NCBI RefSeq assembly: GCF_000576305.1
Contig: NZ_BAVZ01000021.1
Location: forward strand, 1 to 51,569
Length of the DNA stretch: 51,569 nucleotides
Source of the DNA: Paenibacillus pini JCM 16418
GTDB lineage: Bacteria; Bacillota; Bacilli; Paenibacillales; Paenibacillaceae
Direction: 5' to 3'
Shown here: positions 1 through 8,301 of the stretch, one piece after another
How the letters are laid out: every line of letters starts with the position of its first letter
Position numbering within the stretch: the stretch's first letter is position 1
Program-made: the position numbers and the translations under genes
The notes under the pieces: generated by a model
The model's database searches: none
What the model was told of the DNA's origin: nothing
The model's input: the letters and a program-made list of their open reading frames with translations, nothing else

Positions 1-1
1 G

Positions 2-295
2 GCGTTAGTGGCAGAATCAAATCAAACCAAACTAACCGGCGCAGTATCGAAAATCGCAGAACTCAAAGCTACAGCGGAACGTGATCAAGCCGCAGCAGAG
101 GAAGTAACCGCGAAAATCGTAGCCTTACCAGAAGAAATCACGTTAGAGAATGAAGAGGAAGTAACTTCAGCTCAAGCTGCATACGCAGTTTTAACAGAAG
201 AGCAAAAGGCGTTAGTTCTGGAAGTAAACTATACCAAACTAACAGCAGCAGTAGAAAAGATCGCAGAACTTAAAGCCGAAGCTGAACGCGATTAA
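2..295 (+). CDS. C-terminal end of a repeat-containing surface-type protein (5' part outside window)
   Basis: The frame is open to the left edge, so the true start lies upstream and only the last 97 codons are visible. They hold just over one unit of a 69-residue helical repeat rich in Ala, Glu and Lys, with the pattern LPEEITLENEEEVTSA, then AYAVLTEEQKALV, then TKLTAAVEKIAELKA. Repeats of this style are common in S-layer-homology and adhesin-like proteins of Firmicutes; that assignment is by resemblance only. The stop at 293-295 (TAA) falls where the previous unit has CAA (Gln), and repeat similarity continues for about 45 bases past it. The end therefore looks like a nonsense mutation in a decayed repeat rather than an original C-terminus. 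No anchor motif is visible. Confidence 0.6.
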   Translation, partial: ALVAESNQTKLTGAVSKIAELKATAERDQAAAEEVTAKIVALPEEITLENEEEVTSAQAAYAVLTEEQKALVLEVNYTKLTAAVEKIAELKAEAERD

Positions 296-341
296 GCCAC
301 AGCAGATACACTAACAAAGAAATTGTAGCTTGACCAGCAAT
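2..341 (+). repeat. 207-bp tandem coding repeat, second copy decayed
   Basis: Unit 1 runs from 2 to 208. Unit 2 starts at 209 with the same GCG-TTA-GTT codons and keeps similarity through about 341. Its last third lies after the stop codon and has lost frame: the unit-1 text around 119-133 is still recognisable at about 325-339. Confidence 0.6.
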
Positions 342-379
342 GCAACGAAAAGGCTTCATAAAAGACTGTACAAGTGGTA

Positions 380-412
380 GGACCCTATTTAATATGTGGG
401 GTCCTTTTCTTT
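380..412 (+). terminator. Rho-independent terminator after the surface-protein fragment
   Basis: GGACCC at 380-385 pairs with GGGTCC at 398-403, and a T-rich tract follows. It lies about 85 bases after the stop. Confidence 0.75.
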
Positions 413-563
413 GGGCCTTTCATTATTTGATGGGTATTAAATTTTAACATTAAAGGTACTAAGGTAATTACCATAATTACAAATATTTTTTTAATAAATA
501 TTTTACTTCATCAATCCTGTTAATTGTGTATATATTCTATAGGTATTATATGTGTCATTCACA
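413..563. other. AT-rich gene-free stretch upstream of the cold-shock gene
   Basis: The gene-free stretch from 296 to 648 holds the decayed repeat tail, the terminator at 380, this AT-rich region and the promoter at 564. I see no start codon with a ribosome binding site and no further structure here. Confidence 0.5.
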
Positions 564-593
564 TTGACACCACCCAATCCATGGTGGTATATT
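564..593 (+). promoter_or_regulatory. Sigma-A-type promoter of the cold-shock gene
   Basis: TTGACA at 564-569, an 18-base spacer, and TATATT at 588-593. The predicted start of transcription near 600 leaves a leader of about 50 bases, shorter than the long cold-box leaders of some cspA genes. Confidence 0.6.
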
Positions 594-648
594 CGAAATG
601 TGAGCGCTTGCTTATTACTCTATTTGACAATGAAGGGAATGTTAGTGC

Positions 649-846
649 ATGCAAGGTAAAGTGAAATGGTTTAACGCAGAAAAAGGTTATGGCTTTATTG
701 AAACTTCTGAAGGTGGCGATGTATTCGTACATTTCTCCGCTATTCAAACTGAAGGTTTCAAAACTTTAGAAGAAGGTCAAGACGTAGAATTCGACATCGT
801 TGAAGGCGCACGCGGACCACAAGCAGCTAACGTAAACAAACTGTAA
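649..846 (+). CDS. Cold-shock protein, CspA/CspB family
   Basis: A 65-residue single cold-shock domain protein, the normal length for the family. It binds single-stranded RNA and DNA and melts mRNA structure in the cytoplasm. RNP1 is visible as KGYGFIE (about residues 12-18) and RNP2 as VFVHFS (about 25-30). The N-terminal GKVKWFNAEKGYGFIE is diagnostic. The ATG follows a GAAGGGA purine stretch at a usable distance. The gene stands alone between its own promoter (564-593) and terminator (914-941). Firmicutes usually carry several paralogues, so I do not assign cspA, B, C or D. Confidence 0.95.
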   Translation: MQGKVKWFNAEKGYGFIETSEGGDVFVHFSAIQTEGFKTLEEGQDVEFDIVEGARGPQAANVNKL

Positions 847-913
847 TCATCCGGCTACGGCCGCGACCTACATATGATGTGTACGATGGTTAATGGAATA
901 ACGATAGCTACCA

Positions 914-941
914 AGACCCTGGTCATTCAGGGTCTTTTTTT
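914..941 (+). terminator. Terminator of the cold-shock gene
   Basis: AGACCCTG at 914-921 pairs with CAGGGTCT at 928-935, followed by a run of seven T. Confidence 0.9.
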
Positions 942-1063
942 GCGTCATGCACAATTAATGGTTTATTTTAACATAAAATTTTCTTATAGCTTATGTTTCC
1001 CGATCCCATAAAACGGTTAAGAATTCGTACCCTCACCTATAGAACAGGTTAAAAGAGTAATGG

Positions 1064-1101
1064 GGCGTTCAAGGGCGCAACATACACAGAAACGCCTTTT
1101 T
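1064..1101 (+). terminator. Possible terminator-like hairpin upstream of hpf
   Basis: GGCGTT at 1064-1069 pairs with AACGCC at 1091-1096, and five T follow. The loop of 21 bases is long, so this may be a weak terminator insulating hpf. Nothing else is recognised in the 847-1152 gap apart from the csp terminator and the hpf promoter. Confidence 0.4.
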
Positions 1102-1119
1102 ACTTAGGGTTAACAATTG

Positions 1120-1128
1120 TGATATAAT
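1120..1128 (+). promoter_or_regulatory. Extended -10 promoter of hpf
   Basis: TG-A-TATAAT at 1120-1128 is a perfect -10 with the TGn extension. The -35 equivalent (TTACTT at 1100-1105) is poor. The predicted transcript would start near 1135, just before the GGAGGAG ribosome binding site. Confidence 0.5.
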
Positions 1129-1152
1129 GGATTTGCAAAGGAGGAGTGCCCT

Positions 1153-1727
1153 ATGAATTTTAGTATTCGAGGTCAACATATCGAGGTAACCGATGCTTTG
1201 AAAGATTACGTGGATAAGAAACTTGGAAGACTTGAAAAGTACTTTGATGCACCCCCTACCTCAGAAGGCTATGTAACACTTAGCGTCATTCGAGGATTGC
1301 ACACCGTGGAGGTGACGATTCCACTCCCAGGCGTTATGCTTCGGCAGAAGACCGCAGTGAAGATATGTATTCATCAGTTGATTCGGTCGTGGACAAGCTG
1401 GAACGTCAGATTCGCAAACACAAAACTAAATTAAACCGTAAGTTCCGTCAGGAAGGCAGCTTGAAGACGCTGTTTACTGAAGATCCGGCTGCTGGATTAA
1501 ATCCTAGCTCCGAGATGGAAGAAGAACTCGATGATCTGGAAGTAGTGCGTACCAAGCGGTTTACCTTTAAACCAATGGATGTGGAAGAAGCTATTTTGCA
1601 GATGAACATGATTGGTCATAATTTCTTCGTATTCTCTAATATTGATAACCAAGAAGTGAATGTTGTGTACAAACGGAATGATGGTAAATATGGGCTGATT
1701 GAGAAGACTGAGGTTGGATCGTATTAG
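1153..1727 (+). CDS. hpf: Ribosome hibernation promoting factor, long form (frame broken by a 1-nt deletion)
   Basis: Long HPF binds the 30S subunit and dimerises 70S ribosomes into inactive 100S particles in stationary phase. The N-terminal S30AE domain starts MNFSIRGQHIEVTDALKDYV. The C-terminal dimerisation domain ends in the usual FFVFSN-NQEVNVVYKR-DGKYGLIE block. The reading frame changes near 1340, where CTTCGGCAGAAG should read CTTCGGGCAGAAG; adding one G joins both halves into 191 residues, the normal length. Unrepaired, the first frame ends at 1434 with a nonsense tail. The ATG at 1153 has an AAGGAGGAG site eight bases upstream. Location directly before secA matches Bacillus gene order. 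Confidence 0.93.
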
Positions 1728-1785
1728 AACATGTTAATGAAGCGGATGTAACAATTTTCATGTAATTGTAAATTTTAATTTCAAA

Positions 1786-1820
1786 AAAGAGCCCTAATCC
1801 TGCAACGGATGGGGCTCTTT
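1786..1820 (+). terminator. Terminator of hpf
   Basis: AAAGAGCCC at 1786-1794 pairs with GGGCTCTTT at 1812-1820, with an inner ATCC/GGAT extension. The right arm ends in TTT followed by ATAC, so the U-tract is short. Confidence 0.75.
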
Positions 1821-2169
1821 ATACGTATATATATATATAGAAGGTTTTTGGACGGTGTCAGCACAAATGAACTGTGATAGTCTATCAACCTGTATGTTGC
1901 GGCATCCCTTACAAACTGTTACAATTTATGCAAACAAGAAATGAAAAGGATCTATTTTTTCAAGCGTATCCGAACTAACTTCAAACCGTAAATTTTGTCT
2001 GGATGAAGTCGATTCGATCTGGATCAATTTCAACAGAACCCAACGTACCCATATGAGTTGCTTCCTGTATGAATTGATTCTCAGGGAATCCATCTCATTT
2101 GATAAATAACCCTTATATATTGAAGTTAATTCTTAATCTAACTATTGTTTTGCGCGAAAGGGGTTAATC
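1821..2169. other. Gene-free region between hpf and secA
   Basis: It holds an alternating TA run near 1826-1840 and no convincing gene. Two tiny frames starting with ATG (17-26 codons) lack ribosome binding sites. A TTGAAG-17-TATTGT pair at 2120-2148 could be a promoter, but it would start transcription almost on top of the secA ribosome binding site, so I give it little weight. Confidence 0.4.
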
Positions 2170-4674
2170 ATGCTAGGACTTGTTAAAAAGATCTTCGGCG
2201 ATGTAAATGATCGTGATATCAAACGTCTGATGAAGACAGTAGAAAAGATTAACAACATAGAACCGGATTTCGTATCACTCTCGGACGAGCAGCTGCAAGC
2301 TAAGACGGCAGAATTCCGTGCACGGATTGAGAAGGGTGAAACGCTCGATGAGCTTTTGCCAGAGGCGTTTGCTACCGTACGGGAAGCTTCCAAACGTACA
2401 CTGGGCAAACGTCATTATAACGTTCAGCTCGTAGGTGGTATGGCTCTGCACGAAGGACGAATTGCAGAGATGAAGACAGGTGAAGGTAAAACGCTAGTAG
2501 GTACATTGCCTGTATATTTAAATGCTCTACTTGGCTTAGGTGTACACGTGGTTACGGTCAATGATTACCTTGCACAGCGTGATAGCCAGGAAATGGGTAT
2601 CATTTATGAGTTCTTGGGTATGACAGTCGGGGTTAACCTGGGCGGCATGGACCATGCGGATAAACAATTGGCTTACGCTTGTGATATTACGTATGGTACT
2701 AACAATGAATTTGGCTTCGACTATCTACGGGATAACATGGTTCTGTATAAAGAGCAAATGGTTCAACGTCCGTTGTATTTCTGTACCATTGATGAAGTTG
2801 ACTCGATCCTTGTCGATGAAGCCCGTACACCACTCATTATTTCTGGACAAGCGCAGAAATCAACCGAGCTATATTACTATGCGGACCGCTTTGTGAAACA
2901 ATTGCAGAAGGAAGAAGATTTCACGGTTGATATTAAAGTGAAATCTGTTGCACTGACGGAGAAGGGTGTACAGAAGGCAGAACGTGGATTTGGTATTGAG
3001 AATCTATACGATCATGCTAACGTAACGTTGAACCACCACGTGGTTCAGGCTCTGAAGGCAAATGCTATTATGCGTCGTGATGTTGACTACGTTGTAACCG
3101 AAGATGAAGTTGTGATCGTGGATGAGTTTACAGGCCGCCTGATGGCTGGACGCCGCTACAGCGATGGACTACACCAAGCGATTGAAGCGAAAGAAGGCAT
3201 CGAAGTACAGAATGAAAGTATGACGCTGGCTACGATTACGTTCCAAAACTATTTCCGTATGTACCGCAAGCTTGCAGGGATGACAGGTACAGCGAAGACA
3301 GAAGAAGAAGAATTCAAGAAAATTTATGGACTTGAAGTACTTCAAGTGCCTACGAATAAACCAAACCAGCGCATAGACACGCCAGATGTAGTTTACAAGA
3401 GTGAGAACGGTAAGTTTAAAGCTGTTGTAGAAGAAATCTTGAAACGTCACGAGAAGAACCAGCCCGTGCTGGTAGGTACCGTTTCTATTGAGAATTCTGA
3501 GTTGATCTCGGACATTCTTAAACGTAAAGGCGTGAAACACCAAGTCCTTAATGCTAAATACCATGCTGAGGAAGCTGAAATCATTTCCGGTGCTGGGCAG
3601 GCGGGTGCTGTGACGATTGCAACCAACATGGCTGGACGCGGAACAGATATTATACTTGGTGAAGGTGTGGCTGAATTAGGTGGTCTGCACATTATTGGTA
3701 CAGAACGCCATGAATCTCGTCGTATTGATAACCAGCTGCGCGGACGCGCAGGGCGTCAAGGTGATCCGGGTTCTACACAGTTCTACCTCTCCTTAGGTGA
3801 TGAGCTGATGAAACGTTTCGGTGCGGATAACGTGCTGGCTATGATGGACCGTCTTGGATTTGAAGAAGATCAACCGATTGAGAGCAAAATGATTACCCGT
3901 GCAGTTGAATCAGCTCAGAAACGGGTAGAAGGTAATAACTTCGATATGCGTAAAGTTGTCCTTCAATATGATGATGTCATGAATCAACAGCGTGAAATTA
4001 TCTATAAACAGCGCCGTGAAATTCTGGAGTCTGAGAATATTAAAGACATTGTTATGGAAATGATTAAACCGGTAATTGAGCGGGTTGTTCAGGTGCACTG
4101 TAGTGATGATATTCCAGAAAACTGGGAACTACAGGAAGTTGCTGATTATGTGAACAGTAAATTACTTGATGAGGGTTCCATTACACGTGATGATTTATGG
4201 GGTAAGGAAATTGAAGAGATTGTTGAATTCCTATTCGATAAGATTCAAGTGAAGTATACGGAACGCGAAGAACGTATTGGTGCAGAACTCGTACGTGAAT
4301 TTGAAAAAGTTATCGTACTACGTTCTGTAGATAGCAAGTGGATGGATCATATTGATGCGATGGATCAGCTTCGCCAAGGTATTCACCTCCGTGCATACGG
4401 TGGTACAGATCCATTACGTGAGTATCAATTTGAGGGCTTCGAGATGTTTAATAATATGACTGCTAATATTCAAGAAGAAGTTGCACAGTATATTATGAAG
4501 GCACAAATTGAAGGTAACCAAGAGCGCCAATCGGTAATCGAAGAAAGTAAAGTTTCTACGAATGCTGAACCTGCAGAGAAGAAGCCGGTGCAAGTTGCTG
4601 AACAAGCGGGTCGTAACGATCTATGTCCTTGCGGTAGCGGTAAGAAATATAAGCATTGTCACGGACAAGAATAG
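2170..4674 (+). CDS. secA: Preprotein translocase ATPase SecA
   Basis: SecA is the ATPase motor that pushes unfolded preproteins through SecYEG. This 834-residue protein is full length and uninterrupted. Walker A is MKTGEGKT (about residues 98-105) and the DEAD-like Walker B lies in TIDEVDSILVDEART. The TNMAGRGTDI and QLRGRAGRQGDPG helicase motifs of NBD2 are present. The C-terminus carries the zinc-binding CPCGSGKKYKHCHG tail that contacts SecB or ribosomes. An AAAGGGG site precedes the ATG. The gene order hpf-secA-prfB is the conserved Bacillales arrangement. Confidence 0.98.
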   Translation: MLGLVKKIFGDVNDRDIKRLMKTVEKINNIEPDFVSLSDEQLQAKTAEFRARIEKGETLDELLPEAFATVREASKRTLGKRHYNVQLVGGMALHEGRIAEMKTGEGKTLVGTLPVYLNALLGLGVHVVTVNDYLAQRDSQEMGIIYEFLGMTVGVNLGGMDHADKQLAYACDITYGTNNEFGFDYLRDNMVLYKEQMVQRPLYFCTIDEVDSILVDEARTPLIISGQAQKSTELYYYADRFVKQLQKEEDFTVDIKVKSVALTEKGVQKAERGFGIENLYDHANVTLNHHVVQALKANAIMRRDVDYVVTEDEVVIVDEFTGRLMAGRRYSDGLHQAIEAKEGIEVQNESMTLATITFQNYFRMYRKLAGMTGTAKTEEEEFKKIYGLEVLQVPTNKPNQRIDTPDVVYKSENGKFKAVVEEILKRHEKNQPVLVGTVSIENSELISDILKRKGVKHQVLNAKYHAEEAEIISGAGQAGAVTIATNMAGRGTDIILGEGVAELGGLHIIGTERHESRRIDNQLRGRAGRQGDPGSTQFYLSLGDELMKRFGADNVLAMMDRLGFEEDQPIESKMITRAVESAQKRVEGNNFDMRKVVLQYDDVMNQQREIIYKQRREILESENIKDIVMEMIKPVIERVVQVHCSDDIPENWELQEVADYVNSKLLDEGSITRDDLWGKEIEEIVEFLFDKIQVKYTEREERIGAELVREFEKVIVLRSVDSKWMDHIDAMDQLRQGIHLRAYGGTDPLREYQFEGFEMFNNMTANIQEEVAQYIMKAQIEGNQERQSVIEESKVSTNAEPAEKKPVQVAEQAGRNDLCPCGSGKKYKHCHGQE

Positions 4675-4732
4675 TTCGGTTAGCATAAAATAATTATACA
4701 ATGCCCGCCTTCATGAATTGAGGCGCGGACCA

Positions 4733-4819
4733 AAACTCCCTTGATTCAGGGTAACTTAAGCCGCTTTTGTATTCAGCCTCTAAGCTGATGGCTAAAGTTG
4801 TCCCTACTTAAGGGAGTTT
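4733..4819 (+). promoter_or_regulatory. Long nested hairpin in the prfB leader, candidate cis-acting RNA
   Basis: Five helices nest in order: a perfect 10-bp outer stem (4733-4742 with 4810-4819), AGGG/CCCT (4748-4751 with 4802-4805), AACTT/AAGTT (4753-4757 with 4795-4799), AGCC/GGCT (4759-4762 with 4790-4793), and TCAGC/GCTGA (4773-4777 with 4784-4788) with a six-base loop. The 3' end of the outer stem lies about 30 bases before the prfB ATG, and no U-run follows, so it is not a simple terminator. I do not recognise a known riboswitch. It could also be a small mobile palindrome. Confidence 0.5.
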
Positions 4820-4847
4820 ATGTCGATAAAGAGGTGAAGAGTTCATT

Positions 4848-5961
4848 ATGATCGATCCAAGTATTAAGCATGACCTGCGCGAAATTGCAAAGAAACTCAC
4901 CAATCTTAGGGGGTCTCTTTGACTTAGATCTCAAGCAGGAAATGATACTCAACTTTGAAGAGAAAATGTCTGTTCCAGATTTTTGGGATGACAATGAGAA
5001 GGCGCAAAGCCTAATTGCTGAAATGAATGCGGTGAAGTCCTCAGTGGACGACTATGAGAAGCTGCAGCAGGAGTACGATGATGCGGCAATGATGGCAGAG
5101 CTAGCAGATGAGGAAGGAGAGGAATCCCTTTTTGATGAAATTGCAGAAGCTGTCAAAGGCATCACGAAGAAGCTAGATGATTTCGAACTCGAGCTGCTGC
5201 TAAATCAACCGTATGACAAGATGAACGCGATCTTAGAGCTTCATCCAGGTGCTGGCGGTACGGAGTCGCAGGATTGGGGTCAGATGCTTCTACGTATGTA
5301 TACGAGGTGGTCTGAGAAGCATGGCTTCAAGGTTGACGTACTAGATTACTTACCTGGCGATGAAGCAGGCATTAAGAGCGTGACGCTGCTGATTAAAGGA
5401 TTCAATGCTTATGGATATCTGAAGGCGGAGAAGGGCGTACACCGACTAGTAAGGATTTCACCTTTCGATTCCTCAGGCAGGCGCCATACTTCATTTGTAT
5501 CCTGCGACGTGGTACCGGAAATTACCGAGGATGCAGCTGTTGAGATCCGGACTGAAGACCTGAAAATTGATACGTACCGCGCGAGCGGCGCGGGCGGACA
5601 GCACATCAATACAACAGATTCAGCTGTTCGGATTACTCACTTACCCTCAGGTGTAGTTGTGACGTGTCAGAATGAGCGTTCACAGATCAAGAACCGTGAG
5701 CAAGCGATGACCATGCTTCGTTCGAAATTGTATGAGCGTAAAATCGAAGAACAAAAGAAACATCTGGACGAAATCCGAGGGGAACAGTCGGAAATTGCGT
5801 GGGGAAGCCAGATTCGCTCCTATGTGTTCCATCCCTATAACATGGTAAAGGATCACCGTACATCAGTAGAGACAGGCAATGTCGGCGCTGTTATGGATGG
5901 GGATCTAGATCTCTTCATTGACGGTTATTTGCGTAGCCAAATTAAGGTGGAAACTGAATAA
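4848..5961 (+). CDS. prfB: Peptide chain release factor 2, with programmed +1 frameshift
   Basis: RF2 releases nascent peptides at UGA and UAA. Translation starts at ATG 4848 after a GAGGTGAAG site, runs 24 codons to an in-frame TGA at 4920, and shifts +1 to continue as DLDLKQEMILNF. The full protein is 370 residues. The stop-recognition tripeptide SPF is in RISPFDSSGRR, and the catalytic GGQ is in ASGAGGQHINTTDSAV. The shift is genuine regulation: low RF2 lets ribosomes pause at TGA and slip. A structured leader precedes the gene and a strong terminator follows it. Confidence 0.97.
4905..4923 (+). other. prfB programmed +1 frameshift site
   Basis: An internal Shine-Dalgarno-like AGGGGG (4908-4913) is followed, three bases later, by the slippery CTT and the TGA stop with a following C (CTT-TGA-C, 4917-4923). 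This is the conserved prfB layout that programmes a +1 slip on CUU. Confidence 0.95.
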
Positions 5962-5970
5962 AATTTGTTT

Positions 5971-6001
5971 ATTCCTGCACGCTAGTAGTGCAGGAATTTT
6001 T
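5971..6001 (+). terminator. Terminator of prfB
   Basis: Perfect 10-bp stem ATTCCTGCAC/GTGCAGGAAT (5971-5980 with 5988-5997) followed by TTTT. Confidence 0.92.
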
Positions 6002-6053
6002 GATGTCTAAGGAATACAACCTATTGATCTAATAATAAGGAGAGAGAAGAAAC

Positions 6054-6941
6054 ATGCCTCAACCACCATCGAGTCGCAGAACAACGCCACTCATACCCAT
6101 GAACAGCCCACAACGTCACGTTGTGGATACGCTTTTAATTATTATAGGATCATTTATTATTGCACTTGGATTTAATCTGTTCTTTCTACCCAATGGCATT
6201 GCTTCTGGTGGGGTATCTGGTTTATCGGTACTTGGCGAGGCTTGGCTCGGATTGGAACCCGCTTTTACGCAGTGGGCACTCAATATTCCATTATTTATTA
6301 TGGGTGTGTTATTACTCGGCAAAAATTATGGCATTCGCTCGTTACTTGGCAGTGTAATTTTACCGCTGTTCGTATTTTTAACTAAAGATTGGCCGCTCCC
6401 TACAAGTAACCCGCTACTGGCATCCATTTATGGTGGTATCGCTGTTGGACTGGGTATCGGAATTGTATTCCGTGGTAGAGGTTCCACAGGTGGACTGACT
6501 ACTCTAGCACAGATTATCCAGAAGTTCACCGGGCTTAGCTTTTCTTTATGTGTTGTACTACTAGATGGTTCGGTTATTATTTTGGCGGCATGTACACTTT
6601 CCTTAGAAAAGGCGCTGTACGCGCTCGTAGGCTTATATGTTACAGGCAAGGTGATTGATGGAATTGAAATGGGCTTCAATTTCACCAAAGTGGCTTATAT
6701 TATTTCTGACCACACGGAACCCATTAGTCAGGCGATTCTGCATGATCTCGACCGAGGTCTTACGAAGCTGAACGCACAAGGTGGATATACAGGGAATAAT
6801 CGCACAGTACTGATGGTTGTTATTGGACAAAGTGAGACGACCCGATTGAAGGCGCTTGTTCGATCAGTGGATCCAGATGCTTTTGTGATTATTAGTCATG
6901 CGCATGAAGTCTTGGGCGAGGGATTTAAATTGCATGAGTAG
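6054..6941 (+). CDS. YitT family membrane protein (DUF161 plus DUF2179)
   Basis: A 295-residue protein with about five hydrophobic segments between residues 25 and 205, beginning with LLIIIGSFIIALGFNLFFLP and including the NGIASGGVSGLS motif typical of the family. A soluble C-terminal DUF2179 domain (about 215-290) carries GGYTGNNRTVLMVVI. Function is unproven across the family; a transport or membrane role is assumed. The ATG at 6054 follows AAGGAGAG by nine bases; ATG 6099 is a possible shorter start. A homologue (yvjA) lies in the same neighbourhood in Bacillus subtilis, as I recall. It stands between two terminators, so it is likely monocistronic. Confidence 0.88.
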   Translation: MPQPPSSRRTTPLIPMNSPQRHVVDTLLIIIGSFIIALGFNLFFLPNGIASGGVSGLSVLGEAWLGLEPAFTQWALNIPLFIMGVLLLGKNYGIRSLLGSVILPLFVFLTKDWPLPTSNPLLASIYGGIAVGLGIGIVFRGRGSTGGLTTLAQIIQKFTGLSFSLCVVLLDGSVIILAACTLSLEKALYALVGLYVTGKVIDGIEMGFNFTKVAYIISDHTEPISQAILHDLDRGLTKLNAQGGYTGNNRTVLMVVIGQSETTRLKALVRSVDPDAFVIISHAHEVLGEGFKLHE

Positions 6942-6962
6942 TTTATGATGGATAGGTAGAAG

Positions 6963-7000
6963 AGGTATACTGCTCCCGAATGGGGCGGTATACCTTTTTT
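6963..7000 (+). terminator. Terminator of the YitT-family gene
   Basis: AGGTATAC/GTATACCT (6963-6970 with 6988-6995) with an inner GC-rich extension, followed by six T. Confidence 0.88.
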
Positions 7001-7124
7001 GTGGAAAATTATAGTTGAAAACGATGATTAATAAGTTCAAAATGGTTGGTATGCAGATGCTATGGCAAGATGTTGGATTTGGTAAAAGTCCATATGGGAC
7101 AAGGGATTAAATCCTCAAGAACGG

Positions 7125-7160
7125 TTGTATTTATATGAATACAGATGTATAATAATACAT
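7125..7160 (+). promoter_or_regulatory. Arginine operon promoter with overlapping ArgR-like palindrome
   Basis: TTGTAT at 7125-7130, a 17-base spacer, and a perfect TATAAT at 7148-7153. The -10 sits inside the palindrome ATGTAT-AATA-ATACAT (7145-7160). Its 5-4-5 core geometry matches the ARG box (TGAAT-4-ATTCA) with one symmetric change. A second partial half-site, TGAAT, lies at 7136-7140. Repressor binding here would block RNA polymerase. Confidence 0.6.
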
Positions 7161-7210
7161 ACTTATTAATGGGAATGGACGTAGTAGGCAGTGGAGAGGG
7201 GAACGCGAAC

Positions 7211-8286
7211 ATGTCAGGTGATCAAGCAGATAACAGTAGAGATCAAAAGGTGAGAGTAGCTATTATTGGTTCAACCGGATATGGCGGAGTAGAATTGATT
7301 CGATTGCTGCAAGGACATCCTCAAATTGAAATCACATCCGTTATTTCTTCTTCTAGTGCGGGGGTTCCAATATCGGATGGATTTCCCCATCTAACGGATA
7401 TTATCGTACAGAATCTAGACGGGGTAGATGCCCAAGAAATAGCTGGAAAAGCCGACGTGGTTTTCGCGGCAACTCCATCAGGCGTAAGCAGTACACTTGT
7501 ACCGCAGCTACTTGATGCTGGCCTTAAAGTCATCGACCTATCAGGAGATTTTAGATTAAAGGATGCAGCTAGCTATGAACATTGGTATAAGCATGCGGCT
7601 CCCGAAGCGTCCTATTTGGAACAAGCCGTATACGGTTTAAGCGAAGTGTATGGCGAGGCAGTAGCTGGTGTCGACTTCATATCAAACCCAGGATGTTATT
7701 CGACAGCAAGCTTGCTAGGATTGATTCCGGCGATTAGCGCTGGATGGATTGATCCGAAAAGCATCATTATTGATGCCAAGTCTGGCGTATCTGGATCGGG
7801 TCGAGGCGTTAACTTAGGCGTTCATTACGCGGAAGTGAATGAGAATTTAAAAGTTTACAAAGTCAATAAACATCAACATATACCGGAAATTGAGCAGGTA
7901 CTAACACAGATAACAGGCGAGCCCGTTACGGTGACATTTACAACGCATCTTGTTCCGATGACTCGGGGAATTATGACGACCATATATGCAAGCATGAACA
8001 ACACATATAGTATGAAGATTTAGTGCAATTATACCGAGAATATTATCGTGGAAGTCCGTTTATACGGGTAAGAGACAAAGGCATTTGGCCTGCAACGAAG
8101 GAAGTCACTGGATCAAACTATTGTGATATTGGATTCGCAACAGATGCACGTACAGGCAGAGTAACGATTATATCGGTCATTGATAATGTTGTGAAAGGTG
8201 CGGCAGGTCAAGCGATTCAAAATATGAACCTGATGATGGGATGGGAGGAGCATCTTGGCTTAAGATACGTACCAATGTATCCGTAA
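7211..8286 (+). CDS. argC: N-acetyl-gamma-glutamyl-phosphate reductase (frame broken by a 1-nt deletion)
   Basis: ArgC reduces N-acetylglutamyl phosphate with NADPH, step 3 of arginine synthesis. The Rossmann start VRVAIIGSTGYGGVELIRLL and the catalytic Cys in SNPGCYSTAS are visible. The frame changes near 8008: the first part reads to a stop at 8021-8023, and the rest resumes as YEDLVQLYREYYRGSPFIRV. One missing base around 8000-8010 restores 358 residues. I chose ATG 7211, with GGAGAGGGG upstream, because an earlier in-frame ATG at 7145 lies inside the promoter. It is first in argCJBDFGH, 15 bases before argJ. Confidence 0.94.
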
Positions 8287-8301
8287 GCAGGATGAAAGGA
8301 C

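Noticed and set aside
598..613. CcpA cre-like text near the csp start site
   Set aside because: It has one or two mismatches depending on the consensus used and no carbon-control logic for a cold-shock gene; likely chance.
1365..1727. Separate 120-residue gene inside hpf
   Set aside because: It is the C-terminal domain of HPF after a one-base deletion, not an independent gene.
1908..1930. WalR-like hexamers upstream of secA
   Set aside because: Spacing is four bases and one hexamer ends in G.
1865..1995. Possible leader peptides upstream of secA
   Set aside because: Two short ATG frames lack ribosome binding sites and arrest-like sequences.
4703..4728. Terminator directly after secA
   Set aside because: CGCCT/AGGCG forms a small hairpin, but no T run follows.
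7145..7210. Earlier in-frame ATG for argC
   Set aside because: It lies on the -10 box, so the codon would not be in the transcript; the GGAGAGGGG site points to 7211.
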